Origin: an uncultured Lachnospiraceae bacterium
GTDB lineage: Bacteria > Bacillota > Clostridia > Lachnospirales > Lachnospiraceae
Direction of reading: 5' to 3'
Length of the DNA stretch: 39,375 nucleotides
Assembly (NCBI GenBank): GCA_949740745.1
Contig: CATJIW010000189.1
Span: 1-39,375, forward strand
Below are positions 9,257 through 16,618 of this stretch, piece by piece (position 1 is the stretch's first letter; each line of letters opens with the position of its first letter). Under the pieces are notes generated by a model. That model did not search any database and had not been told where the DNA came from. It saw nothing but the letters and a program-made list of their open reading frames with translations. A program made the position numbers and the translations under genes.

Positions 9257-9287
9257 TTGACTGTCCGGTTACTGTATAGTTTATAAT
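9257..9287 (+). promoter_or_regulatory. MerR-type promoter of the cardiolipin synthase gene
   Basis: TTGACT (9257-9262) and TATAAT (9282-9287) are separated by 19 bp, the elongated spacer used by MerR-family activators. The 31-bp stretch is nearly identical to the one before the MATE gene at 11781-11811 (four differences by eye), including GTTACTGTAT in the spacer. The nearby MerR gene (10949-11767) is the obvious candidate regulator. Confidence 0.8.
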
Positions 9288-9335
9288 GACATGGAGAAAG
9301 CAGGGGTTCGTACAAAAGCCGGAGGGAAAAAGACC

Positions 9336-10919
9336 ATGCAGACGGATTATAAAAATAAGGGGCTCAATTTGCTGAAAAAAGGACAGAAGGGAATGATCCA
9401 TGCCATATTCAGCCGGTTCGGCCTGGCGCTTGTCATGCTGATCCTGCAGGTGCTGATCCTGTTTGGCATTTTTCAGTGGTTTGAGGAATATCTGCCCCAT
9501 ATTTTCGGAGGCATGGTGTTTTTGACCTTCATTTTGGTCATCGTCTTTCTGAACATGAACAGCAGGATCAATCCCACGGTAAAGATTACCTGGCTTATGG
9601 TGATCATGCTTCTGCCGGTGTTCGGCGTGCTGTTTTTTGTTTATATCCAGAGCGACCTGGGGCACCGGGTGGTGAAAGGCTATATGGATCAGGTGATTTC
9701 GGAGACAAAAACCTGCATTCCTCAGAAGGAAGAGGTTATGGAGCGGCTTAAGGAGGAGAATCCGGGAGCCGCCTCGCTGGCCCGCTATATTGCCAGAAGC
9801 GGCTGTCATCCGGTGTACGACCGGACAGCTGTCACGTATTTTCCTTTGGGGGAGAATAAATTTGAAGAGATGCTGAAGCAGCTTGAGGCGGCGGAGCATT
9901 TTATTTTCATGGAGTACTTTATTGTGGATGAGGGGGTCATGTGGGGACAGATCCTGGAGATCCTGGCGAAAAAGGCGGCGGAAGGGGTGGAGGTGCGGTT
10001 TATGTATGACGGCACCTGTGAGTTTGCCCTTCTGCCCAGGGATTATCCGAAAAGGCTTAAGGCGCTGGGGATCAAATGCCGGGTTTTTGCGCCGGTTACG
10101 CCCTTTGTCTCTACGCATTACAATTACCGGGATCACAGGAAGATCCTGGTGATTGACGGACATACGGCTTTTAACGGCGGCGTGAATCTGGCGGACGAGT
10201 ACATCAATCAGAAAGTGAAATTCGGACACTGGAAGGACACGGCCGTCATGCTGAAGGGGGAGGCGGTGAAAAGCTTTACCCTGATGTTTTTGCAGATGTG
10301 GGGAAGCGGAGGGAAAAAGGAGGAAATGGAGCAGTTCCTTTCGTACCCGTCCGGACAGGCGGAAGGCGCAAAGGGTTATGTGATCCCTTACGGGGACTGT
10401 CCTCTGGACGGGGACCGGCTGGGAGAGCGGGTGTACATGGATATCCTGAACCGGTCCACGGATCATGTGTATATTATGATGCCTTATCTGATTTTGGACG
10501 GGGAAATGGAGACGGCCCTTAAATTTGCCGCCGAGCGGGGCGTCCGGGTGGTGGTCCTGCTTCCCGGAATCCCTGACAAGGCCGTTCCTTATGCTCTGGC
10601 AAAGACCCATTATGGGTCTTTGCTGGAGTCGGGGATCAGGATTTATGAATACACGCCGGGCTTTGTCCATGCGAAGGTCTTTGCCGGAGACGGAAGGGAG
10701 GCGGTGGTGGGCACCATCAATCTGGATTACCGGAGCCTGTATCATCATTTTGAGTGCGCCACTTATCTGTACGGCGCAGACTGCATTTCGCAGATCGAGG
10801 AGGATTTTCAGGCCACGCTGGCAAAGTGCAGGCAGGTCACCATGGAGACGGTCCGGAAGGAGAGGTTTGGGGTGAAGCTTACGGGATGTCTGATGAAGGT
10901 GTTTGCGCCGCTTATGTAG
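9336..10919 (+). CDS. cls: cardiolipin synthase (phospholipase D family)
   Basis: A 527-aa membrane enzyme that condenses two phosphatidylglycerols into cardiolipin. Two or three N-terminal TM segments (about 28-48, 58-75, 86-105) precede two PLD catalytic motifs: HRKILVID (H267-x-K-x4-D) with downstream NGGVN, and HAKVFAGD with downstream GTINLDYRS. Length and layout are those of bacterial Cls. The listed start at 9291 lies only four bases after the -10 box and cannot be translated; I use the ATG at 9336 with GGAGG at 9321-9325. The MerR-type promoter implies induction by a membrane-active or cationic compound, an inference from the shared operator with the efflux gene. Confidence 0.92.
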   Translation: MQTDYKNKGLNLLKKGQKGMIHAIFSRFGLALVMLILQVLILFGIFQWFEEYLPHIFGGMVFLTFILVIVFLNMNSRINPTVKITWLMVIMLLPVFGVLFFVYIQSDLGHRVVKGYMDQVISETKTCIPQKEEVMERLKEENPGAASLARYIARSGCHPVYDRTAVTYFPLGENKFEEMLKQLEAAEHFIFMEYFIVDEGVMWGQILEILAKKAAEGVEVRFMYDGTCEFALLPRDYPKRLKALGIKCRVFAPVTPFVSTHYNYRDHRKILVIDGHTAFNGGVNLADEYINQKVKFGHWKDTAVMLKGEAVKSFTLMFLQMWGSGGKKEEMEQFLSYPSGQAEGAKGYVIPYGDCPLDGDRLGERVYMDILNRSTDHVYIMMPYLILDGEMETALKFAAERGVRVVVLLPGIPDKAVPYALAKTHYGSLLESGIRIYEYTPGFVHAKVFAGDGREAVVGTINLDYRSLYHHFECATYLYGADCISQIEEDFQATLAKCRQVTMETVRKERFGVKLTGCLMKVFAPLM

Positions 10920-10940
10920 GCCGGTTTTTGAAAACCGGCC
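10919..10940. terminator. convergent hairpin between cls and the MerR gene
   Basis: GGCCGGTTTT and AAAACCGGCC form a perfect 10-bp inverted repeat around TG, between two convergent stop codons. There is no long external T-run, only the four Ts inside the arms, so termination is likely but not certain. It could serve both strands. Confidence 0.6.
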
Positions 10941-10948
10941 GGTGAACG

Positions 10949-11767
10949 CTATCTGCGGACGGGGATTTCGATCTGTACGATATAATCCTCCGCATGATCG
11001 GTCACGGTTTCATTGAGGATTTTTTCATATGAGAATCCGGCCGGTTCCAGGCCGTGTTCTCTGGTGTAAGTAAAAATTTTTTCATATTTGGCGGACATTT
11101 CTTCCCAGCCTCCGCGGAAGAAGGTCCGCAGGCAGGTTCCGCAGGGCTGGATGTGCAGCCCTGCTTTTTGTATGGAGAAGGGGATTTCGATGAACAGGCA
11201 GCAGTAGTCGTTATATTCTCCTCTGAGGAGGCTTTCTACCGGGATCATGGTTCCGTAGGAAGCGTCGTGAAGGCTCCGGAGCCCATATTCACGGGTTTTG
11301 GCGACGATCATTTCGACGGCCCGGTCGTAGGAGGTGTCCCGGTTAAGATCCACCGTTACCAGACAGCTTTCCTCTTTTTGGACCAGATAGATTTCGGACA
11401 GATCCATAGTGAGCAGTGTTTCCATGCTTTGGCGGTGGCCGCAGAGGGTCTTGCGCACGGCCTTCAGGTGGTCGAGCTTTTCGTCCAGCTCCGCTATTTT
11501 TTCGTCCAGCAGGCATTTTAAGGTCCGGGCGGAGCGGTGTTTCACAAAGTCCTGGATCTCGCTTATAGACACGTCCAGTTCCCGAAGCATCAGGATGGTT
11601 TCCAGCAGGGAGCTTTGGTGATAGCTATAAAAGCGATAGCCGTTTTCCGGGTGGATGAAGGCGGGCCTGAAAAGCCCGATCTCGTCGTACCACATCAGTG
11701 TTTTTTTGTTGATGCCGTGAAGGGCGGCGAACTGGCCGATGGTGAGCAGTTTGTTTTTCTCTTTCAT
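10949..11767 (-). CDS. MerR-family regulator with GyrI-like effector domain (BltR/BmrR type)
   Basis: A 272-aa regulator. Residues about 5-75 form the winged HTH (LLTIGQFAALHGINKKTLMWYDEIGL..., then NGYRFYSY), followed by a dimerisation coiled coil (about 80-125) and an effector-binding domain like GyrI/BmrR that binds hydrophobic or cationic drugs. The listed start (GTG at 11815) would overlap the MATE promoter; ATG at 11767, preceded by GAGGG, fits better. It is divergent from the MATE gene and convergent with cls. Both of these carry matching 19-bp-spacer promoters, so it probably activates both when it binds a toxic ligand. The ligand is unknown. Confidence 0.88.
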   Translation of the reverse strand: MKEKNKLLTIGQFAALHGINKKTLMWYDEIGLFRPAFIHPENGYRFYSYHQSSLLETILMLRELDVSISEIQDFVKHRSARTLKCLLDEKIAELDEKLDHLKAVRKTLCGHRQSMETLLTMDLSEIYLVQKEESCLVTVDLNRDTSYDRAVEMIVAKTREYGLRSLHDASYGTMIPVESLLRGEYNDYCCLFIEIPFSIQKAGLHIQPCGTCLRTFFRGGWEEMSAKYEKIFTYTREHGLEPAGFSYEKILNETVTDHAEDYIVQIEIPVRR

Positions 11768-11780
11768 CTGAAAATCCCTC

Positions 11781-11811
11781 TTGACTGTACAGTTACTGTA
11801 TGGTTTATGAT
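11781..11811 (+). promoter_or_regulatory. MerR-type promoter/operator of the MATE pump
   Basis: TTGACT (11781-11786) and TATGAT (11806-11811) are spaced 19 bp apart. The spacer holds the near-perfect dyad TACAGTTACTGTA. The site lies just upstream of the divergent MerR gene and is almost the same sequence as the cls promoter at 9257-9287. Confidence 0.82.
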
Positions 11812-11865
11812 ACACCGTGCGGGGAGAAAACGCAAGAGGAATCCCAGAGAAAGGAACTGGAAAAT

Positions 11866-13197
11866 ATGGAAAAACAAAATGCCTATGAAAAGCCTGTTAC
11901 ATTGAAAAATATCCTGAAATTTGCGGTCCCGACCATTGCCATGTCGGTATTTATGTCTTTTTACACCATGGTGGACGGTCTGTTTGTGTCAAATCTGATT
12001 GGTACGGACGCTTTGTCTGCCATCAACCTGACTGCGCCTGTGATCCAGCTTGTCACCGCCGTTTCCACCATGCTTGCCACCGGGGGAAGCGCCGTCATCA
12101 TGAAAAAAATGGGAGAGCAGAAGGCAGAGGAGGCCAGGGAGGACTTTACCTTCCTGATCCTGGTAAACGTGGCAGTCGGCTTTGCCATGTGCGGTTTGGG
12201 ATACCTGCTGATGGATCCTCTTTTTGCCGGCATGGGCCTGTCTGCGGAGGTAACCGGATACTGTACGGAATATTTGAGCCGGTATCTTTGGTTCACCGTT
12301 CCTATTTTGCTGATGAATAATTTCACTTTGTACATGATCGCCGGCGAGAGGGCGGCGCTGTCTCTGGTCTGCTCCGTGGCAGGGGGCGTCCTGAACATGA
12401 TTTTGGACTACGTGCTGATTGCCTGGGCAGGCATGGGGATCGGCGGGGCGGCCATTGCGACGGGGATGGGATATTCGGTGACGGCCGTTGTGGGATTTTT
12501 TGTCTTTGCCCGGAAAAAGAGTCTTCTGCATTTTCGGAGGCCGGTCGTCCGTTTCCGGGTTCTTTTCCATGCGGCCTCCAACGGCTGCTCGGAAATGGCG
12601 ACGGCTCTGGTCACCGGGATCATTACCATGATGTTCAACTGGACAATGCTCACCTATGTGGGGGAGGCAGGAGTGGCCGCCGTGACTATTATTATGTACG
12701 TGCTTATGTTCGCAGGCTCCCTGTATACGGGCTATTCTTACGGAGTGGCACCCATGCTCAGCTTTTATTACGGGGAACGGAATCGGGAAAAGCTGAAGAG
12801 GCTGGTCGCCGTAAGCCTTTGGGTGATCACTGCGATCTCCCTTGTCACCGTGGCTGCTTCTTTTCTTTTTACCAGGCCGCTGGTGTCTGTTTTTGCAGGG
12901 CCGGAAGATCCGGTGTATGCCCTTGCGGTTACCGGGAACCGAATCTGCACCGTCGCCCTGCTGTTCGTGGGCTTTAATATTTTTGCCAGCGGGATGTTTA
13001 CGGCCTTTTCAAACGGCATGGTATCTGCCCTTCTGGCATTTTCCAGATCTTTCGTGTTCATGGTGATCGCCATGCTCGTCCTGCCCGCTCTTTTCGGCGT
13101 GAACGGCGTCTGGCTGGCAACACCGGCGGCGGAGCTTATGGCCCTTTTTCTGTCGGCAGCCATGTTTTTCAGATACAGGAAGAGATATCGGTATTAA
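11866..13197 (+). CDS. MATE-family multidrug efflux transporter
   Basis: A 443-aa polytopic protein with about 12 TM segments in two homologous halves, as in NorM/MepA-type MATE antiporters. The opening (LKNILKFAVPTIAMSVFMSFYTMVDGLFVSNLIGTDALSAINL) is characteristic, and a matching repeat begins near residue 230. These transporters export cationic drugs using an ion gradient. The listed start at 11800 lies inside the promoter -10 region, so I use ATG 11866 with AAAGGA upstream. Together with cls and the MerR gene it forms a compact membrane-stress and drug-efflux regulon. A strong terminator follows at 13223. Confidence 0.92.
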   Translation: MEKQNAYEKPVTLKNILKFAVPTIAMSVFMSFYTMVDGLFVSNLIGTDALSAINLTAPVIQLVTAVSTMLATGGSAVIMKKMGEQKAEEAREDFTFLILVNVAVGFAMCGLGYLLMDPLFAGMGLSAEVTGYCTEYLSRYLWFTVPILLMNNFTLYMIAGERAALSLVCSVAGGVLNMILDYVLIAWAGMGIGGAAIATGMGYSVTAVVGFFVFARKKSLLHFRRPVVRFRVLFHAASNGCSEMATALVTGIITMMFNWTMLTYVGEAGVAAVTIIMYVLMFAGSLYTGYSYGVAPMLSFYYGERNREKLKRLVAVSLWVITAISLVTVAASFLFTRPLVSVFAGPEDPVYALAVTGNRICTVALLFVGFNIFASGMFTAFSNGMVSALLAFSRSFVFMVIAMLVLPALFGVNGVWLATPAAELMALFLSAAMFFRYRKRYRY

Positions 13198-13222
13198 GAA
13201 ATCGGGTGCGTCTGGGAGGAGC

Positions 13223-13267
13223 CTGCAGCCCCGCAGGCGGGGATCCGCTCACGGGGCTGCAGTTTTT
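13223..13267 (+). terminator. Rho-independent terminator after the MATE gene
   Basis: CTGCAGCCCC pairs with GGGGCTGCAG over a 20-nt loop, and TTTTT follows. It lies 25 bp after the stop codon. Confidence 0.85.
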
Positions 13268-13289
13268 CCTGATAAAGAAGACGGGAGGC

Positions 13290-13523
13290 TTATTTGCGGC
13301 AGCCGCAGTTTCCGCCGTCCGGGCCGTCGAAGGCCGGGTTGAACGCATAGAAGTTTTTGGAATCCAGATTATCCTGAACCACCCGCAGCGCCTCGCCGAA
13401 CCGCTGGAAGTGGACGATCTCCCGTTCACGGAGGAAACGGATGGGATCACAGACCTCCGGATCCTTGATCAGACGGAGGATGTTGTCGTAAGTGAGTCTT
13501 GCTTTTTGCTCTGGTGCGACCTT
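13290..13523 (-). pseudogene. cotJC: cotJC 3' fragment (manganese-catalase-like spore coat protein), truncated
   Basis: About 75 C-terminal residues match the CotJC/manganese catalase family: EQKARLTYDNILRLIKDPEVCDPIRFLREREIVHFQRFGEALRVVQDNL...KNFYAFNPAFD, ending in a Gly/Cys tail. Full CotJC is close to 190 residues, so the first 110 or so are missing. Upstream of about base 13523 the frame continues for 13 codons (TTG at 13560-13562) that do not resemble CotJC and lack a ribosome site. The break coincides with the start of ICE-type sequence. I infer that the ICE insertion, or a deletion next to it, cut the gene. cotJA, cotJB and the cotJC 5' part should lie beyond the other ICE end if it is a clean insertion. 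Confidence 0.8.
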
Positions 13524-13616
13524 GTAAGAACAACCTGCAAAGAGTGAGGGACGATGAGACAAGCCATCCTACAAAGAAATATTCGAGAAAAAGACGAGAA
13601 GAAACAAGAAAGCGGC

Positions 13617-13645
13617 TTGTATTGCAAACGGGATTTATATATACT
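13617..13645 (+). promoter_or_regulatory. possible promoter near the ICE left end
   Basis: TTGTAT (13617-13622) and TATACT (13640-13645) are separated by 17 bp, in an AT-rich stretch upstream of the nucleotidyltransferase gene. It is a plausible but non-consensus -35. Confidence 0.4.
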
Positions 13646-13680
13646 ATAAATAAAGCAGAACGATCATTTCGGCAGAACAT

Positions 13681-13768
13681 GAGAGCCTTTACAGGCGATT
13701 GCGAAACTCAAAAGTTTGTTGAATATTCTCACAATTTCATGTTTCGCAATCACCTGTGAGAGCCTTTA
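13681..13768. repeat. direct-repeat-flanked inverted repeat at the ICE left end
   Basis: GAGAGCCTTT occurs at 13681 and again at 13758. Flush inside these are 17-bp inverted arms, ACAGGCGATTGCGAAAC (13691-13707) and GTTTCGCAATCACCTGT (13741-13757), with one mismatch and a 33-bp centre. This could be recombinase arm/core sites near attL, a tiny MITE with target duplication, or a partition site. The sequence alone does not decide. Confidence 0.6.
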
Positions 13769-13789
13769 TAAAGAAAGGAGGGCTGGCCC

Positions 13790-14131
13790 ATGCCACAGAT
13801 CATGCAAAATCTGATGGAGCAGTATATTTCTGAGATCAAGAAAATATATGGCCCGCATTTGAAAAAAGTGATCTTATATGGTTCCTATGCCAGAGGGGAT
13901 TTCAGAACGGATTCGGACGTAGATCTTATGATCTTACTGGATCTGTCTGAGCTTGATCTAAAGGCATACAGCCAGAAACTTTCTTATATGACTTACGATT
14001 TCAACCTGGATCATGATCTGGATATAAAGCCGATCGCTAAAAGTGAGGAGCATTTTAGAAAATGGATCGTCAATTATCCGTTTTACGCCAATATCCAGAA
14101 AGAAGGGATGGTTTTATATGGAGTATCTTGA
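13790..14131 (+). CDS. MNT-type minimal nucleotidyltransferase (antitoxin-like)
   Basis: A 113-aa protein with the minimal nucleotidyltransferase motif GSYARGDFRTDSDVDL (residues 31-46); the GS pair and the two acidic residues D43 and D45 needed for catalysis are present. In many MNT/HEPN toxin-antitoxin pairs the MNT protein adenylylates and neutralises the HEPN RNase encoded just downstream. Here the downstream HEPN frame is broken. AAGGAGG lies about ten bases before the ATG. Its end overlaps the HEPN start by 14 bp, as expected for such pairs. With no functional toxin it may persist as a solitary antitoxin that protects against related HEPN toxins. Confidence 0.85.
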   Translation: MPQIMQNLMEQYISEIKKIYGPHLKKVILYGSYARGDFRTDSDVDLMILLDLSELDLKAYSQKLSYMTYDFNLDHDLDIKPIAKSEEHFRKWIVNYPFYANIQKEGMVLYGVS

Positions 14132-14377
14132 AGCAGAGACGGGAACGTATTTAAACGCCATAAGGATGCCATCGGAAATTTTAATGAAAATTATGTAAAA
14201 ACAGAAATCTTTCCGAGGGAGATCGGGAGGAAAATTGGTGAGGCAGAAGAGATACGCCATGCCAGCGATTACGATGATTTTTACATTGCCGGCAGAGAAG
14301 AGTGCGAGCGGCAGGTTGCGGTAGCCGCTGAATTTATTCAAATGGTAGAAAGGTATTGTGGGGGGCGGAGTGAGTGA
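14118..14377 (+). pseudogene. HEPN-domain toxin remnant with internal deletion and frameshift
   Basis: From the ATG at 14118 the frame reads MEYLEAE and soon diverges to a stop. From about 14150, in the +1 frame, a good HEPN C-terminal half appears (AIGNFNENYVKTEIF...EEIRHASDYDDFYIAGREECERQVAVAAEFI) and runs to TGA at 14377. HEPN partners of MNT are usually around 130 residues. The first helix end and the segment before the RHKDAI part, where the RNase motif would lie, are missing. I infer one deletion of about 50 codons that also shifted the frame, leaving no active toxin. It was missed by the ORF track because each piece is short. Confidence 0.7.
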
Positions 14378-14538
14378 TCTGATAAGCGGTTGTGCTTTCT
14401 ATCCGGTAGAGCATGAGATAGCGGTGCCGCATGAAATGGATGATCATGTCAAATGAATCCATGCAAAGGGGATTGGATCCAATATGAGAAGAGGGAGATT
14501 GGGAAGAAAATAGAAGTATATAGTCAAAGCAGTGTACA

Positions 14539-14575
14539 TAGCCGCGTGATCTTTATGGAAGCGATCATGCGGCTA
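14539..14575 (+). promoter_or_regulatory. hairpin/operator in front of parA
   Basis: TAGCCGCGTGATC (14539-14551) and GATCATGCGGCTA (14563-14575) form 13-bp arms with one mismatch (G-U in RNA) around 11 nt, ending 10 bases before the AAAGGAGG of parA. No T-run follows. It could be an RNA attenuator or a ParA/ParB binding site. Confidence 0.5.
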
Positions 14576-14602
14576 AATTTATGCGAAAGGAGGACGCACA
14601 CC

Positions 14603-15448
14603 ATGTACCCACAGGGTATGAGGGAGAAATGCAGGGTGATCGCTTTGACGAACCAGAAAGGCGGCGTCGGAAAGACCACCACGGCGGTCAACCTGGGTGT
14701 GAGCCTGGCACGTCAGGGGAAAAAGGTGTTGCTGATCGACGCCGACGCACAGGCCAACCTCACGATGTCGTTAGGCTACGGCAGGCCGGATGACTTACCG
14801 GTCACACTGTCCACCATTATGCAGGATGTGATCGACGACCATCCCGCCGAGGTTTCCAAAAGCATTCTGCACCACGAGGAGGGAGTGGATCTGTTGCCGG
14901 CGAATATTGAGTTATCAGGTTTGGAGGTGAGACTGATCAATGCCATCAGCCGGGAAAGCGTGATGAAAACCTGCATCAGCGAAGTAAAAAAGGATTATGA
15001 TCATGTGCTGATCGACTGTATGCCTTCTCTCGGAATGCTGACGATCAATGCGCTGGCGGCCGCAGACAGCGTGGTTATCCCGACCCAGCCCCACTATCTT
15101 TCCGCAAAGGGCCTGGAGTTACTGCTCCGCTCCGTATCGAAGGTCAAGCGCCAGATCAATCCTCATCTGAGGATCGACGGGATCCTGATGACGATGGTAA
15201 TGCCCCGCACGAATATTTCCAAAGAGATCACGGAAACGGTGAGGAGCGCTTACGGGCAGAAGATCCGGGTCTTTGACACGCAGATCCCCCACTCTGTACG
15301 GGCTGTGGAGGCCACGGCGGAGGGGAAAAGCCTCTTTGCCTATGACAAAAATGGAAAAGTAGCGGCCGCTTATGAACGGTTCGGGAAGGAGGTGGCGGAG
15401 ATTGGCGAGAAGCAGAGGAACCAAGATCGAACTGCGTTCATACGATGA
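14603..15448 (+). CDS. parA: ParA-family partition ATPase
   Basis: A 281-aa deviant-Walker ATPase: KGGVGKTTT (residues 19-27), LLIDADAQANLT, DHVLIDCMPSLG and the VVIPTQPHYLSAKGLELL segment are all typical of the ParA/Soj/MinD group. These proteins form ATP-dependent dimers on DNA and move ParB-bound DNA. On ICEs they probably help keep the excised circle. The ORF track start at 14453 adds 50 unlikely residues; ATG 14603 has AAAGGAGG ten bases upstream. It overlaps the parB frame at its 3' end. The 13-bp inverted repeat just upstream may be used for autoregulation. Confidence 0.93.
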   Translation: MYPQGMREKCRVIALTNQKGGVGKTTTAVNLGVSLARQGKKVLLIDADAQANLTMSLGYGRPDDLPVTLSTIMQDVIDDHPAEVSKSILHHEEGVDLLPANIELSGLEVRLINAISRESVMKTCISEVKKDYDHVLIDCMPSLGMLTINALAAADSVVIPTQPHYLSAKGLELLLRSVSKVKRQINPHLRIDGILMTMVMPRTNISKEITETVRSAYGQKIRVFDTQIPHSVRAVEATAEGKSLFAYDKNGKVAAAYERFGKEVAEIGEKQRNQDRTAFIR

Positions 15449-16340
15449 TCTTTTTGAGACGGACGAAAGCCGGGCAGAGGCGAATCTCAGCAAGGTACGG
15501 GAAATCCCCATATCAGAAATTGACGACTTCCAGGATCATCCCTTTAAAGTCCTGCTTGACGAGGACATGGAACAGCTTGTGGAGAGCATCCGGCAGAGAG
15601 GCGTCATGACTCCCGCGGCCGTCCGGCAGAAGGAGGACGGGCGGTATGAGCTGATCAGCGGCCACAGGCGAAAAAAGGCTTGTGAGCTTGCCGGTCTGGA
15701 GACTCTGAAATGTGAAGTGAAGGATCTGACCCGTGACGAAGCGATCATCGTCATGGTGGAAAGCAATCTCCAACGCTCCACGATCCTGCCGAGTGAGAAA
15801 GCTTTTGCCTATAAGATGCGGCTGGAGGCGATGAAGCGACAGGCGGGTAGACCGTCAAAGGAAAACGTGTCTCCATTGGGGACACATTTACGGAGCGATG
15901 CAGAACTTGCTGAAAAAGTGGGGGAAAGTCGTAATCAGATTCAGAGATACATCCGCTTAACCGGTCTTGTCCCTGAAATCCTGCAGATGGTGGACGACAA
16001 GCAGATCGCTTTCCGTCCTGCGGTGGAAATTTCCTATTTATCCCAGGAACAGCAATACACGCTTTTGGAAGCCATGAGCTACAATGACGCTACCCCTTCT
16101 CTTGCACAGGCGGTCAAAATGAAGAAATTCATGCAGGATGGAAAGCTTACAGAAGAGGTGCTTCAGTCCATCATGCAGGAGGAAAAGCCGAACCAGAAGG
16201 AAAAACCTGCTTTTCCGGATGAACGTATCACCAGGCTGATCCCGAAATCCGTGCCAAGGGGGCGGGAAACGGATTTTGTCGTCAAGGCCCTTCACTTTTA
16301 CAACCGCCATCTGCAAAAACAGCGGGGGCAGGAACGATAG
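15402..16340 (+). CDS. parB: ParB-family partition protein
   Basis: A protein of about 312 residues with the ParB/Sulfiredoxin-like N-terminal domain (IPISEIDDFQDHPFKVL..., YELISGHRRKKACELAG, VMVESNLQR) and the central HTH (DAELAEKVGESRNQIQRYIRLTGLVPEILQMVDD). The C-terminal region is variable. In this family the GHRRxxA segment is the CTPase/DNA-clamp site. I prefer the TTG at 15402 (GGAGG nine bases upstream, product begins MARSRGTKIEL) over the ATG at 15372, which lacks a site. It overlaps parA by 47 bp, so the two are coupled. No canonical 16-bp parS sequence was seen in the window. Confidence 0.9.
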   Translation: MARSRGTKIELRSYDDLFETDESRAEANLSKVREIPISEIDDFQDHPFKVLLDEDMEQLVESIRQRGVMTPAAVRQKEDGRYELISGHRRKKACELAGLETLKCEVKDLTRDEAIIVMVESNLQRSTILPSEKAFAYKMRLEAMKRQAGRPSKENVSPLGTHLRSDAELAEKVGESRNQIQRYIRLTGLVPEILQMVDDKQIAFRPAVEISYLSQEQQYTLLEAMSYNDATPSLAQAVKMKKFMQDGKLTEEVLQSIMQEEKPNQKEKPAFPDERITRLIPKSVPRGRETDFVVKALHFYNRHLQKQRGQER

Positions 16341-16348
16341 CCGCACAC

Positions 16349-16373
16349 CGGGGGAGAAGTCCGCCCGTTTTTT
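16349..16373 (+). terminator. probable terminator after parB
   Basis: CGGG-GGA pairs with TCC-g-CCCG (one bulge) around GAAG, followed by TTTTTT, eight bases after the parB stop. The rest of the 278-bp gap to the lipoprotein gene holds its promoter and nothing else I can name. Confidence 0.55.
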
Positions 16374-16560
16374 GGAAAGAACGGATAGCCGTATTGCAGG
16401 TTGTCTCCGTCCTGCCCCGATGGACGGAAGCCTGCGTCACAAGCCGTTTCCAGGGGGCCGTGAGAGCTTCCCCCCTCTCCACACCTCACCCCCTTGATAC
16501 TGCCAAAACTAACCGAAAAGAAAAGATATGCAGGCTTCTGGGACGGGAGGATTTCCACCT

Positions 16561-16589
16561 TTGAGGATCCCTGCGCTTTTTCGTATAAT
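16561..16589 (+). promoter_or_regulatory. promoter of the lipoprotein gene
   Basis: TTGAGG (16561-16566) and a consensus TATAAT (16584-16589) are 17 bp apart and 30 bp upstream of the lipoprotein ATG, with AAGGAGG between. Confidence 0.65.
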
Positions 16590-16618
16590 GGGGCCATAAG
16601 CGAAGGAGGTCGACGACA

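Noticed and set aside
9099-10748. 549-aa minus-strand ORF
   Set aside because: It lies entirely antisense to the clear cardiolipin synthase gene and is His/Gln/Arg-rich, as expected for a shadow in GC-rich DNA; no ribosome site or domain.
13681-13768. Possible CRISPR-like or IS structure
   Set aside because: Only one repeat pair with an inverted centre and no spacers or transposase; reported instead as a symmetrical repeat.
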